From Artemia franciscana (taxonomy: Eukaryota; Arthropoda; Branchiopoda; Anostraca; Artemiidae): a stretch of 64,000 nucleotides of DNA. The stretch covers positions 17,986,489-18,050,488 of the forward strand of contig NC_088879.1 of NCBI RefSeq assembly GCF_032884065.1, in the 5' to 3' direction. The notes beneath the pieces are model-generated. The model had not been told where the DNA came from, ran no database searches, and was given only the letters and a program-made list of their open reading frames with translations. Made by a program: the position numbers and the translations under genes. Positions 39,601 to 47,799 of the stretch are shown here, piece by piece; position 1 is the first letter of the stretch; the number at the start of each line of letters is the position of its first letter.

Positions 39601-39718
39601 ATCCTGGGATCTCATTCTGGAAGGATTGATAAAATACTCTGTAAAGGATATGATAAATATGAATAAATATAAGAGCAGTTGCTTACAAAAATTGAAAGAT
39701 GAGATCCAAATCAAATAG
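6510..39718 (+). CDS. LRRC49: LRRC49-like tubulin polyglutamylase complex subunit (gene span, 5' end missing)
   Basis: Six coding exons (6510-6693, 10310-10455, 14735-14907, 20298-21167, 31666-31884, 39512-39718) join with matching phases (2, 1, 0, 0, 0) to give 598 residues and a stop. In order they carry LRR repeats, an LRR cap, a charged helix, a long basic linker, a C-terminal domain ending in the hallmark WKSFVIYRLNHLGLREING, and a helical tail (YKSSCLQKL). From recalled vertebrate LRRC49 (about 686 aa), this order and the motifs match closely. LRRC49 is a scaffold subunit of the TTLL1 tubulin polyglutamylase complex, acting on axonemal and neuronal microtubules. The first LRR exons are not visible; they probably lie left of the window. 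Introns are full of transposons. The alternative, another SDS22-like LRR protein, is unlikely given the C-terminus. Confidence 0.87.
6694..10309. other. LRRC49-like intron
   Basis: A 3.6-kb phase-2 intron. It carries a foldback-family copy (7004-7905). The remainder (7906-10309) is AT-rich with poly-A and poly-T tracts and short G runs; I see no exon, RNA gene or other element there. Confidence 0.7.
7004..7905 (+). mobile_element. Foldback-family element, copy B (shortened)
   Basis: The 5' end TCGAACAGTTCGTGG includes the family palindrome (ACAGTTCGT/ACGAACTGT, both arms intact). A perfect 32-bp unit is doubled at 7067-7098 and 7099-7130. The 3' part reaches the AACTGAAGGTAAGGAGC module and then a short perfect hairpin (GATGTCCCCTTCT paired with AGAAGGGGACATC at about 7867-7896) instead of the full foldback, so the 3' end is truncated or collapsed. 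Confidence 0.65.
10310..10455 (+). CDS. LRRC49: LRRC49-like exon: last LRR and cap
   Basis: Acceptor CCTTACAG ends at 10309 and donor CTAG|GTAAGA starts at 10456. Its first base completes the split codon from the previous exon. It encodes LKDLQGVLKLNSLEELSLDG and then an LRR-cap segment ending SLKILDGNVL, which matches the position of vertebrate LRRC49 where the LRR domain ends and a charged helix begins. Confidence 0.88.
10503..10615. repeat. Unfilled copy of a tandem duplication
   Basis: About 113 bp beginning GTGCATGACGTATTCGTGC and ending near CCAAATCACTAATT. A second copy begins at about 10632 but is split by a 2.26-kb foldback element (10664-12923) and resumes at 12924-13001. This copy is therefore the empty site for that insertion; the junction is A at 10535 and T at 10536. 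Confidence 0.85.
10664..12923 (+). mobile_element. Foldback-family element, copy C, with exact boundaries
   Basis: It starts TCAAATAGTTCGTGG after host A (10663) and ends TTTAA before host T (12924). The empty site beside it fixes these ends and shows insertion between A and T with no target duplication. Inside are two tandem modules of about 920 bp (starting near 10780 and 11700) and the 3' foldback (about 12640-12905). There is no coding region. Confidence 0.82.
12640..12906. repeat. 3' foldback of copy C
   Basis: Arms at about 12640-12756 and 12800-12906 pair imperfectly. Both arms carry a TTAAC-CCC-type word beside the ACTC/GCTC-TTTACGCT (or GCGC) stem word, unlike the CGCAGTCCC word of copy A. 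It has more mismatches than copy A and so looks older. Confidence 0.75.
13727..14360 (+). repeat. Five-copy tandem repeat with splice-site-like edges
   Basis: Copies start at 13727, 13851, 13983, 14115 and 14246 (periods 124, 132, 132, 131). Each contains a pyrimidine-poor but acceptor-like ACTTCAG, then a 23-nt segment, then in the first four copies AAAAG|GTAAGA, a strong donor match. The 23-nt segment (13820-13842 in copy one) would shift the LRRC49 frame, while skipping it keeps the frame, so it is treated as intronic. Confidence 0.85.
14735..14907 (+). CDS. LRRC49: LRRC49-like exon: charged helix
   Basis: Acceptor TTTACGCAG ends at 14734 and donor ACAG|GTAAGG begins at 14908. Joined in phase 1 to the preceding exon it begins DELVRREAAAWTKLQK and runs to MQLHRFKVAEKEKQ, 57 full codons. 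The Glu, Lys and Arg content fits the helical segment that follows the LRR cap in vertebrate LRRC49. Confidence 0.86.
17525..19573 (+). mobile_element. Foldback-family element, copy D
   Basis: It starts TCAAATAATTTGTGG, a decayed form of the family 5' end (palindrome arms now mismatched), and ends ATATAA before T. It includes a G-rich minisatellite of a GGGGAATTTTCC-like unit (about 18180-18850) and a 3' foldback (about 19285-19555) whose arms share the word CAACGTC. It is older than copy A, judged by substitutions. Confidence 0.68.
18180..18850 (+). repeat. GGGGAATTTTCC-like degenerate minisatellite
   Basis: Units of roughly 20-35 bp built on GGGGAAATTTTCCA-like words, in variable order. 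The same words occur, reversed, at about 27120-27400 and 60865-60990, always near pieces of the foldback family, so this is probably a variable internal segment of that family. Confidence 0.6.
19905..20175 (-). pseudogene. Non-LTR reverse transcriptase fragment
   Basis: The minus strand encodes PLLFTVIINSLAKEFPDRYQFSDDLTILDTC, matching the reverse transcriptase core where the catalytic F/YxDD sits (here FSDD, with Ser in the variable place). About 90 residues are recognisable; flanking protein is absent. It resembles the CR1-like copy at 36-38.8 kb more than the RTE-like relics. Confidence 0.7.
20298..21167 (+). CDS. LRRC49: LRRC49-like exon: basic linker and C-terminal domain
   Basis: Acceptor after a T-rich tract (TTTTTTTTAG, ends 20297); donor AAAGAG|GTAAGG (21168). 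290 codons in phase 0. Residues 1 to about 165 are basic and probably disordered (RARQRKRMSHTARPKSK and similar). From about residue 165 it matches recalled LRRC49: FVIKIEESSMEVYGVSAVKKL, then a hydrophobic strand-rich stretch, then KNWKSFVIYRLNHLGLREINGKE. A second frame is open for the first 50 codons (DRNSETDDKMSG...), so the exact start of this exon or a missing small exon should be tested with RNA. Confidence 0.88.
21827..22380 (+). mobile_element. Foldback-family element, copy E (5' fragment)
   Basis: A decayed 5' palindrome (CAGTTTGTAGG...GAACTGGAAG), then the conserved CAATAGTAACCGAAACTCTAAAA block and about 450 bp of the family's internal module. There is no 3' foldback. The 5' boundary is approximate. 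Confidence 0.6.
23030..23400. repeat. Degenerate TGATATTATCAAAA-type array
   Basis: Units of about 30-45 bp that repeat words such as GATATTATCAAAA and CTTGTCTG. Divergence is high and the unit length is not constant. No coding potential. Confidence 0.6.
23569..23624. repeat. Hairpin of TTAGG-like repeats
   Basis: Left arm 23569-23586 (GGTTCGCTTAGGTTAGGT) pairs with right arm 23607-23624 at 16 of 18 positions. ATAGGTTAGGTTA also lies just upstream at 23531. TTAGG is the telomere repeat of most arthropods, but only two or three units are present. Confidence 0.7.
23930..25930. repeat. Satellite with a unit of about 83 bp, some 24 copies
   Basis: Repeated words in fixed order: CAGCAACTAAAACAC, GGAATTTACCAACTAGCTGAG, TTTGTTGTA(G/C)TCAAAAGTGC, TTTTATTAAATTTTTGGTACT. 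Spacing measured between successive CAGCAACT words around 24262, 24341, 24424, 24507 and 24591 is 79-84 bp. Copies are clearly divergent, so the array is old. Confidence 0.85.
25945..26260. repeat. Three-unit tandem repeat, about 100-130 bp each
   Basis: Each unit has GGCTGTCGTATC(A/T)TCGCTTAA, a TATATA-ACTT word, and CTTTATGCRTACCCCAATACTA. The array follows the 83-bp satellite directly. Confidence 0.7.
26752..28131 (-). mobile_element. Foldback-family element, copy F (minus)
   Basis: On the minus strand it starts TCAAACAGTTCGTGG after host A and ends TTTAA before host T, the same A|T context as copy C. The 3' foldback (about 26765-27090) has arms sharing the word AACACCT with an atypically long spacer. 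The internal module is shared with the other copies. Confidence 0.75.
28054..28620. repeat. Tandem duplication (about 282 bp) of the end of copy F plus flank
   Basis: Unit one is about 28054-28335, unit two about 28336-28620. Each holds the last 78 bp of the element (5' end, on the minus strand) and about 205 bp of adjoining host DNA ending ...TTTTAATGCATAAA. They differ by scattered substitutions and small indels, so the duplication is not recent. Confidence 0.85.
31666..31884 (+). CDS. LRRC49: LRRC49-like exon: C-terminal helical domain
   Basis: Acceptor TTTCTTTCAG ends at 31665; donor AAAACT|GTAAGT begins at 31885. 73 codons in phase 0, beginning ISSNDIEKANVEFGSLDNLI, which aligns in place with the NDMVMAERLFGIL region of vertebrate LRRC49. 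Most of the remainder is poorly conserved and includes an acidic SNEDDDL stretch. Confidence 0.83.
34250..35880. repeat. Degenerate long-unit array with TAG-trinucleotide runs
   Basis: Units of a few hundred bp repeat AACATTCCTCTAAACATTCC, CTGAAAGTTTCAACTTAATA, and GCACATAGTGTCTTTTGATT. Between them lie GTAGTAGTAGCAGTAGTAG runs (best at 34855-34920). A short piece of retrotransposon 5' sequence (35338-35412) is embedded in it. Confidence 0.65.
35925..38840 (+). pseudogene. CR1/Jockey-type non-LTR retrotransposon relic
   Basis: Plus strand. An endonuclease remnant at 36410-36703 has PDREVIWVM and FIIADDFN (the GDFN motif with Gly changed to Asp). Reverse transcriptase spans about 37262-38118 in two frames: FPRSWKRP, DFRPISLTTYLAKVKE, LAAIDFRKAFD and YKFVDDL (FVDD catalytic box), with a stop right after. 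The C-terminal part (38313-38820) has VKILGVIFSHDCTFTTHV and ESVQKRAARIIL. At least three frame breaks show it is dead. Base composition is visibly more GC-rich than the surrounding intron. About 450 bp of probable 5' UTR precedes the endonuclease. Confidence 0.85.
39512..39718 (+). CDS. LRRC49: LRRC49-like last exon and stop
   Basis: Acceptor AATTTTTAG ends at 39511. 68 codons in phase 0 and a TAG stop at 39716-39718. The helix-rich sequence has SWDLILEGLIKYSVKDMINMNKYKSSCLQKL, which fits the recalled LRRC49 end (WPQMFIELVRDAVIEIRNKN, then a Tyr-Met-Lys-Leu-Cys tail) in Trp, Val and Asn-x-Tyr-x-x-Cys-Leu-Gln positions. Confidence 0.86.
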   Translation, partial: DEARQESSKAICQLITNGLRMEENITKFEGSWDLILEGLIKYSVKDMINMNKYKSSCLQKLKDEIQIK

Positions 39719-39789
39719 AAAAAGTTTATTATTATTTTTTACATTAAAAGTAATTATGTATTCAAGTGATTTTATATTATTTCTTTATA

Positions 39790-39795
39790 AATAAA
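39790..39795 (+). terminator. Polyadenylation signal for the LRRC49-like gene
   Basis: AATAAA 72 bp after the stop codon, followed by a T- and GT-rich stretch (CTGTAATTGTTTTATT). Distance and context are normal for an animal 3' UTR. Confidence 0.7.
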
Positions 39796-40479
39796 TTCTG
39801 TAATTGTTTTATTATTTATATATGTTTGCTATATTTTAGAAGAACATTTAAAAAGTGATGCCATCATAGAAGCTCCTTCCCAAACCTTTGACTTTTTAGA
39901 AATTACCGGATGTAAAAATTCCTACTTCGATCTCAAAACCCTTCCTCTGAGCAAAAAGAAAGGGGTATTGGTCTGTTCGTTTATGACCGCTTTCTTCTGA
40001 ATTTAGTCTGAATATTATTTTTCAATAATCACGATGAGCTAATCTGAGCTAATAGTTAACCGTGACAGCTAAAAAGAACTTTTCCTTCCATGTCAACTGC
40101 CCGTGTTTATTTTGTCCTCCTAATCGGAAGGAAATACAGAAAAGAAGTTTAGCTTGATTATGATAATATTGTATTGATTTCGTACAAGCTAAATTTGTTT
40201 TCATGGTCATCCTTCTCTTAGGACTTTTAATTATCTTAAAATTGATGACTCGTCTAAGAAATTACTGCAGCTACTACTACTAATAACTCACTGCAGCTTC
40301 AAGTTGCCTGAGGACAACATAGCTAGAGCTCCTCCTCTTCCATCTCAATAAATTCAAAACCCCCCTCATTGCACCCTACCAAGAAGTTCCAATTTCTCTC
40401 AAATCTTTCCTTGTGAATCCTTCTAACTCTTTCGTGGATGACCTTATTTTTGTTTGGCACGCCAAAGACCTTCTTAAGA

Positions 40480-40760
40480 TTGAAAACCTTCTTCTTAAGA
40501 ATATATTTTTGCACAATGACTCATACAACTTCCAAAACTCCATTCATTGTGGTAATGTTTTCATGTAGGATCCTCAAACCATCCATATAATTTAAGTTTA
40601 GGAGTATTATACATCTCTATTTGATTCCATGGTCTCCCATAAACTTTTCTGATGTCTTTAGAACAAGGTTCATTAAAACATTTCATATAAATAGGAATAG
40701 AAAATAGCCTCGCTTAACTCCTAGTTCAAAACAAAACCAGGTATTAACCATACTTTCCTA
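40480..40760 (-). pseudogene. RTE-like reverse transcriptase fragment
   Basis: The minus strand reads FELGVKRGYFLFLFI (G-x-x-x-G motif), then DHGIK, then LNLNYMDGLRILHENITTMN where the YADDL box should be (YMDGL), with in-frame stops. It resembles the family of the relic at 59.5-60.3 kb and covers the part just before what that relic retains. Confidence 0.55.
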
Positions 40761-41629
40761 CCTCAACCTTCATTGTATATTTAGTAATAAAATATTTTGA
40801 ACAACGTATTTGCATATTTTCATCATGTTTAGAGAAACAGCGCACTCTCTACCACATATTTGCTTGTTATTGTTTTATTTTGAGTACCTCAGCTTTTCAA
40901 AAACATATGTTAATATTTTCATTATATTTCGAGCAACAAGGCATTTGGAGCAACATATTTACATATTTTAATCGAATTACGAGCAACAGCGAATTTTAAA
41001 TCAAAGATTCCTTTAGTTTCACCGTAACTTTGGCATAATTGCACCGTATTTTGAGCAAAAAATATGTTTTGAACAACATGATTGCACCTTTTCATCGTAT
41101 TTCAAGTAACAATACATTTTCAAAAAAATTGCATATTTTCATTGTATTTTGTACATCAGCACTTTTCTGAACCACATATTTGCATGTTTTCTCGTATTTT
41201 TAACAACGACACTTTGAACCAAACGTTTGCAACTATATGTAATTATTTTATTAGGTATAAATTTTGTTTGTTTTTATTGATGTCTTTTAGTTTTACTGCT
41301 GATGATGAACACTGTATATGTTTTCGAAATATCCGGTTAAAAATTTTATATCTGTTCACTATCGATTAAAAGGTTTCATCCGTATTTTGAACTGTTATAC
41401 TTTCGTCCTGGAAAGGCAGTGTGATCTTCGAAGTAATCAAGATAGAAATGACTCATTCAAATCCTAATGGAGACAAAAATCATTAGGATATAAAGGTGTC
41501 CTGAGAAAAACACCTTGAAAGAAAAAAAATCCTGAGAAAAAAAAACACGCTTTGAAAAACGCTTTGAAAAAAGCACTGACGAAAAGAAATCCCGGAGGAA
41601 ATGGAATCTCTTAAAGTAAGATGTGACAT

Positions 41630-41890
41630 GCCACGTGTAAATCGTCTTTATGTAGCATCCCACGTGTGCCCCCTATCACTAAGTAACACCCAAGTGTAAG
41701 ATTGCGTTACATCCCACGTATGCACTGTCATTACGTAACACCCCACGTGTAAGCTGATATTACATGACACGTCACATGTTCGCTGTCACTACGTATTATC
41801 CACGTTTTCCATCGTCATTACGTAACATCCAAGTCTGCGCCCGTCATTAAGTAACACCCACGTGCGTCACAATGTAACACCTACCTGTAC
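41630..41890. repeat. Minisatellite with CACGTG and TTACGTAA palindromes
   Basis: Units of about 27-45 bp built on GTCATTACGTAACACCCACGTG. Four CACGTG boxes and two TTACGTAA words are intact. The sequence is unusual for this AT-rich surrounding. No open reading frame. Confidence 0.7.
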
Positions 41891-42437
41891 ACTCTACTCA
41901 GTTACAAGCAGAGATTTCCCCACGGGCCCCTGAAATCTAGAATTTCACAAGAGATTGTGTGTTCCTTAACATAAGTTAATATTTCCCCTTTTACATAAGA
42001 ACTAAAGAAATCACGAAGAAAAAAGGCTTAAAAACATTTTGGAATATATTTAAGCATCTTGAGAATATTCTAAAAAAAATATATCACAATAAAACTGCCC
42101 CTTCTTGAGCAGCAGACTCTAACACGTCAAAACCCTATCATGTGACATTCAAATAATTTCTGGGGTAAAGTCACGCAAGATTGCGTCACTCCCAAAAAAT
42201 CTAGCTAAGTCACGCAAGTTTGCGTCGCCCTCAGCTCCTATGGCGTAACAGACACATTTATCTCTTAGAAAACATTTCCTATTATGTAACAACCAAAAGT
42301 TAACATTACCTATGACGTAAAATGCCCCTGAAAACACTGTCTATGATGCCCTACTACTGGCTGTCTTGAAAATTAGGGATAGGGATGCGTTTAAAACTAG
42401 AGATAGGGATAGGTTTAAAACTAGGGATAGGGATGAG

Positions 42438-42468
42438 TATAAAAGCAGAGAGGAGATACTACTCAGGT
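42438..42468 (+). promoter_or_regulatory. Possible core promoter
   Basis: TATAAAAG at 42438-42445 followed 25 bp from the TATA start by TCAGGT, close to the arthropod initiator TCAGTY. No transcript or reading frame can be tied to it; the TMEM63 gene starts 2.8 kb downstream. Confidence 0.25.
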
Positions 42469-43139
42469 TTTAGATCTTCCAAGCTGCTTAGTATTTCTTG
42501 GTGATAGCAATATTTCGCATTAGCATTTTTAGAATTTCTAGTAAAACGTAATTGAATATTTGGTTTTGTTGAGCTGAATATGTGTGGTTGACAGAAATGA
42601 TTGAAACGGAAGTTATTTGGAAATTATTAAATGAATGAACTTAATATAGATATATTACTTATATAGATATATTATAGTAACAGGATTCCAAGCTTCCCTC
42701 GGGATCTTACACTTAGCATGTGGCAGACTTGCATATTTGTAATTCTTTCTGTTGATTTTCTTCTAACTGGAGATTTATTTAAACTTCCACCTGATGCTAT
42801 GACGTCATCATAGGCTTGATGTGACCACCAGGGAAAAATAAATTCCTGTTTAAACTCTTAGTCTAGATCCCATCAATGTCATTTTATGAGGACAGAATTC
42901 TCACTATGCCAATTTTCCAAAAAAAACTATCAAGCCGATTTCCAGGAAAAATAGAGACTTATATAGACAATTATTGCTCATTTAATTGATAAGAATTTAT
43001 GCAGGTCTTATTACTTAAAAGAGTTTTCCTGAGGAGAGCTCAATTTTAACTACCATACAGCATTATATAATCGGAGGCCATTTTCAGATGGTAGAACTCC
43101 AAACTTCACGCTAGTGTTTGACTCTTTCTCACAACACTA

Positions 43140-44653
43140 CTTTTTACAACACTAAAAACTTTAGCGTAAAGAGCAAGGCGTTGCGGAGGGGACAACCCCT
43201 TTCATATGCAGAATAATTTCTGTTCGTTTTAAGTTTTAGTGTCGCTCCTTACTTGCAGTTAAAAAAAGCTTGTGGTTTTTACTTAAATTCTGAGCGTTTT
43301 TGAACTAATGCATATTTTGATTTTGGCTCACCGCACATAAATAATTAAAACGAAACTTGCATATTTTTTTTTCTGCTAAATGGCTTTCTCATAGTTTTGA
43401 TCAGAAGATTTTGATACGAAAAAGGGGATGGGGGAGGAGGCTTAGTTGCTTTCTGGTTTTTGGTTACTTAAAAAGGCAACTAGAACTTTTTATTTTTTTA
43501 CGAACGTTTTTATTAGTAATAAATATTCGTAACTTAAGAATTAACTTGCGTAACGAACTTCAATATTTGTATATTTTTATTACGTATATGAGGGAGTTTG
43601 CCCCCTAGTCAATACCTCGCTCTTTAAACTAAAGCTTGAATTGTCCTAATTATTCAAGAATGACCCCTGAATCCCGAAGGCCGTAGAATAAATAGCTGAA
43701 ACTACTAAAAATACTTGAATGTGAAGAGCGAAGCATTGTGGAGGAGATAAACCAACTTATTTACGTAGTGATTTTTGTTTTTCTTAGGTTTTAATGCTGC
43801 TCCTCACTTCCAGCTGAATTTTTTTTTACTTATTTTCTCATTGTTTTTCTTAAATAATGCTAGAAAATCCTGCGGCGCCTTCATGGAAGTTCTGTTCCCT
43901 CATGATAAATTCCTCCATGGAAAGATCCTCTCACGTAACCCCCAACCCCCTTCAACACGAAAAAGTCCCCTCAAAAAGGTCTGTACACTTCCAAATAACC
44001 ATTTCTAAATGTAAACAATGGTCAAAGTTTGTAACTTGCAGCCCCTCCCTCAGGGACTGTGGGGGATTAAGTCGTCCCGGAAGACATACTTATTAGGTTT
44101 TTCGACTATGTTGAACAAAATAACTATCTCAGAATTTTGATCTGATGAATTTGGAAAAAAATGAGCGTGGGAGGGGGTCTAGGTGCCTCCAATTTTTTGG
44201 TCACTTAAAAAGGGCACTAGGGCTTTTAATTTCCATTAGAATGAGCCCTCTTGTGATATTTTAGGACCACTGGGTCGATAGGATCACCCTTGGAAAAAAA
44301 ACAACAAATAAACACGCATCCATGATCTGTCTTCTGTCAAAAATTAGAAAATTCTACATTTTTGTAGATAGGAGATCGAAACTTCTACAGTGAGGTTCTT
44401 TGATACACTGAATTTGATGGTGTGATTTTCGTTAAGGTCCAGTGACTTTTAGAGGGTATTTCCCACTATTTTCCAAAATAAGGCAATTTTCTCAGGCTCG
44501 TAACTTTCGATGGGTAAGACTAAACTTGATGAAACTTAAATGTTTAAAATAAACAAAAAATACGATTCTTTTGAAGTCACTAATGGTACTAAAATTCTGT
44601 TTTATAGAGTTTCGGTTACTATTGAGCTAGGTTCGTTACCACGAACTGTTTGA
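43140..44653 (-). mobile_element. Foldback-family element, copy H (minus, one arm)
   Basis: On the minus strand it starts TCAAACAGTTCGTGG after host A (44654). The full internal module follows and the 3' end has only one foldback arm (about 43140-43265), with the word CAACGCCTTGCTC. The second arm is lost or unrecognisable. Confidence 0.7.
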
Positions 44654-45116
44654 TTAGTGTAACTTTTGTTTCAACCATTTTCTATCTACCACACCCATCC
44701 AGCTTAACAAAAGCCGTTTTTTTTTGTTTGTTTTTAATGTGCAAATACGACCTTTTTGTTATCATATGATAATTTACATGGCAAACACAGAACTGCTTAG
44801 CAGCTCGGAAAATCCAAATCTGGTTCAAAAGCATGGAAAAGTATATAATTTCAAATATATTTTCCATTCAAGGAAAATACAAATCAAATTTGAAATCTTG
44901 TTCAAAATACGTAGGCCTATAAAGTGGAATTCTAACTAATCACTGACAGCAAATTGCTGTATGAAGTTTAAATATTTAAAGCCTAGGACTATAGAAAATA
45001 ACCAATATCAAAACTTCAAAAGAGAACGTAAGCCTGAAGTGACTACTTTTGGCAAACATAAAAAAAAGTATTGATAGCAAAAGTATCCAGAACGGCCTAT
45101 GAGCTTTATCCAAAGC

Positions 45117-45225
45117 TTTTATTTTTTTTTAGTGGTCAAGCTACAAAAATGCACAGCATCGTTAAATGTAGTTAAAGTTATACATAACACGAACATATGT
45201 GTTTAAAACAATGGGTGTATAAAAC
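45117..45225 (+). promoter_or_regulatory. Possible 5' UTR acceptor upstream of the TMEM63-like gene
   Basis: A strong polypyrimidine tract and AG (TTTTATTTTTTTTTTAG, AG at 45131-45132) lies 93 bp before the start codon. It would allow an untranslated first exon further upstream. An initiating ATG with AAAACATGAAC context follows at 45226; short out-of-frame ATGs precede it. Confidence 0.4.
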
Positions 45226-47781
45226 ATGAACAAAAGTATTTTCTTACAACCTTCTACGATAAATAGTGCTCTGAACAATTCAATTACTCCAATGACATCA
45301 AAAGCATCTGCTAATAGCACTACCTTTATTACTGGAATGATCAGTGATAATTCCTGTGGTGCATTGTTAAGCAAACGTACTCTTATCCTTTTTAACCAGG
45401 GATACCAGGGAATACCAGAAAATACAATGATAAATGTGATAACGTGGATGGCTCTAATTCTTCTATTTTGCTGGTTGAGAACCAAATTTAAATCTTTCTA
45501 TATGTGTGCTGACATAAGACCTATAGAAAATGAAACTGATACATTTGGCTTGAATAGCACTCAAAGCACGGCATCAAGCATTGGGAGTATGGAAACATCA
45601 CAGAATAGCACCTCGGAAGATACATGGGTTTCCCGGCTGGTCAAATCGCTTTCTTGGATTGGGTCTACTATCAATCTTAGCGAAAATGACATACTATCTC
45701 GTTGTGGCGAAGATGCTATTAACTATCTCAGATTCGAAAAAATGTTGATTTTGTATGTATTGTATTATATGGGTTTCGGTATGGTTGTCATATTTCCCAT
45801 TAACTCCTCTGGTGAAAGGCATGACAGAGCTCAACATCCGTTTGCTGCGACAACAATTAGCAACATTGAAGACAAACTTATTGTTTCTCAAATAGGTCTT
45901 TCTATTCTTTTATCGGTGATTGGCTTTTCTTTAATACGAACCCTTTCAAATGATATAAAACTACGGAGATTGGAATATCGAATAGCTAATAAGTTAATGG
46001 TGACTAATATACCGGTGGACGAATGTAATGAAGAAACATTGAAGCAGCACTTTAGAGAAGCTTATCCCAGGGTATCTGTAGAGATTGACGCGCCACGTAA
46101 TAAAGTAAAAGTGTACGAGCTACAATCAAAAATAAAGAGAGTTGAACAAGCTATTCAAAATGTAAAGGAGCATAATGCTCGAATGAAAGAACAGATGAAA
46201 CTATGTCCCTACAAATTCGGTTATTTGTGCTATATCGTCGATTATTTTAATATTTTTAAGAAGGTTGATGCTCTTACCTATTATGAAACGAAAGCAGCTG
46301 ATCTCACTAGACGCCTCAGTAAAGAAAAAGAGAGAGCTAAATACAAGTCACTAGGGATGTTTTTTGTTAAATTTGAACGTTTGGATGATGCAAAAAAATT
46401 TAAGTATGATTATACATTTGGAAAATACTGTAATAAAAAGTCAAAAAGAGAACTCGGGATATCAAGTAAATCAAAAGTGTTAAATTCAGATAACTGGAAA
46501 GTTAGTTTCGCCCCTCTTTCTAAAAAAAATATTTACTGGGAAAACATTAAAGTGAGTTCAACAAACCGGTGTCTTCGTCAAATGGTAGTTCACATTATTC
46601 TTTTTTTAATTTTTATGTTCATTTCCACGCCCCAATTGGTTGTAATATATCTCGGGCATAATTGGAAAGACCACCTGGTGAATGAGCTAGCGAAGTTAAA
46701 CCCCTTCCTCTCCGAGTCCTTTCGTAGCCTTTTGTCGCTGGGAGCTGCCGCATTACTGCCTTCTCTGATATGGTTATCAGACAAGTTTTTAAATCATTGG
46801 ACCCATTCAGAAGCACACATATCTTTGATGATTAAGACATTTGTTTGGCTTGTTTTCATGGTCCTTCTTCTACCAGCACTTGGACTATTGAGTATAAATG
46901 CGTTGGTGCTGGGCGACATACTTCAAATTGGTGATACATTTTACAAAACTTCGGATTTTTTCCAAAGAGTGAAGTGTGTTTTCTGGTCAGATAACAGCGC
47001 CTTCTTTGTCAATTACATTATTACTGCATCTCTAATTGGAACTGTGATGGATTTATTTAGGGTTGGCACATTGATTTGTTACATCTGGTGTTTGGCTTAT
47101 GCAAAATCAAAAGCTGAGCATTCTGAGGTATTGAAATATATAGTGGGGTTTGACTTTGATTACGGGACTCAGTATGCTTGGATTTTGTTAAAATTCTGCA
47201 TCATTATCTTCTACGGCTTTTCTTCCCCATTGATCACGATACCAGGTTTTTTTTTCACCGTACTAAAATACTATGTTGACAAATACAATGTTTACTATGT
47301 TTATTCTGAATCTCAAGTCACAAAGCAAGTTCATTACGTTGCCATCTACATGATGATAGCCTCATTAGTGCTGACTCAACTAGGCTTCTTTGCATTATCA
47401 TTTTCACGACAAGGAATGAATGGTGTCACTGAGTTTTCGCTTATTGGGTTAGTGCTTACTACACTTTATTTGTGCTTAGTATTTTTTTCCAAAATATTCA
47501 AGAGATTTGGACCAATTTTCTACAGGAATCAGAGCTTAGAAGAATCAGAAATAGTTTTGGCAAGATTAGAGAATGCCAACCAACCTTGTGAAACTGAAGA
47601 AATTACTGACACCAATGGAACTTCTTCTGTTATCGATGAGTCGAGCTGCTCTTTTGTGTCCGATTATGATCATGAAGACTACCAAAGCATCGTATCAGAC
47701 AGGGATAATGTAGCAAAAAGGTCAGATTGTAATTGTCATTGTCACAGTCTTGATTCAATTAAGTCTTCATTAAGTAACTAG
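45226..47781 (+). CDS. Tmem63: TMEM63/OSCA-type mechanosensitive cation channel
   Basis: 851 aa in one open exon; vertebrate TMEM63 proteins are about 800-830 aa. TMEM63/OSCA channels are membrane-tension-gated, calcium-permeable cation channels. An extracellular N-terminus with NxS/T sites (NNSIT, NSTTF) precedes TM0 (about 68-85). The family hallmark CGEDAINYLRFEKMLI (160-175) enters TM1. A charged cytosolic RNA-binding-like loop (about 240-445) follows, then WKVSFAPLSKKNIYWENI and the channel core with TM3 to TM10 (about 452-754). The signature DYGTQYAW ... VLKYYVDKYNVYY (645-692) is clear. The Cys/His tail (CNCHCH) is not typical. The start was chosen as the first ATG of the frame. Confidence 0.93.
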   Translation: MNKSIFLQPSTINSALNNSITPMTSKASANSTTFITGMISDNSCGALLSKRTLILFNQGYQGIPENTMINVITWMALILLFCWLRTKFKSFYMCADIRPIENETDTFGLNSTQSTASSIGSMETSQNSTSEDTWVSRLVKSLSWIGSTINLSENDILSRCGEDAINYLRFEKMLILYVLYYMGFGMVVIFPINSSGERHDRAQHPFAATTISNIEDKLIVSQIGLSILLSVIGFSLIRTLSNDIKLRRLEYRIANKLMVTNIPVDECNEETLKQHFREAYPRVSVEIDAPRNKVKVYELQSKIKRVEQAIQNVKEHNARMKEQMKLCPYKFGYLCYIVDYFNIFKKVDALTYYETKAADLTRRLSKEKERAKYKSLGMFFVKFERLDDAKKFKYDYTFGKYCNKKSKRELGISSKSKVLNSDNWKVSFAPLSKKNIYWENIKVSSTNRCLRQMVVHIILFLIFMFISTPQLVVIYLGHNWKDHLVNELAKLNPFLSESFRSLLSLGAAALLPSLIWLSDKFLNHWTHSEAHISLMIKTFVWLVFMVLLLPALGLLSINALVLGDILQIGDTFYKTSDFFQRVKCVFWSDNSAFFVNYIITASLIGTVMDLFRVGTLICYIWCLAYAKSKAEHSEVLKYIVGFDFDYGTQYAWILLKFCIIIFYGFSSPLITIPGFFFTVLKYYVDKYNVYYVYSESQVTKQVHYVAIYMMIASLVLTQLGFFALSFSRQGMNGVTEFSLIGLVLTTLYLCLVFFSKIFKRFGPIFYRNQSLEESEIVLARLENANQPCETEEITDTNGTSSVIDESSCSFVSDYDHEDYQSIVSDRDNVAKRSDCNCHCHSLDSIKSSLSN

Positions 47782-47799
47782 ACAAAAACTGAAGAAGTC

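Larger units (their letters stand above)
39840..43130. other. Intergenic region
   Basis: Holds an RT relic (about 40480-40760, minus), a poorly ordered stretch of ATTTTGAGCAACA-type words (40780-41220), the CACGTG minisatellite (41630-41890), and a three-unit GGGATAGGGATG repeat (42365-42437) just before a TATAAAAG. No gene is supported. Confidence 0.6.
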
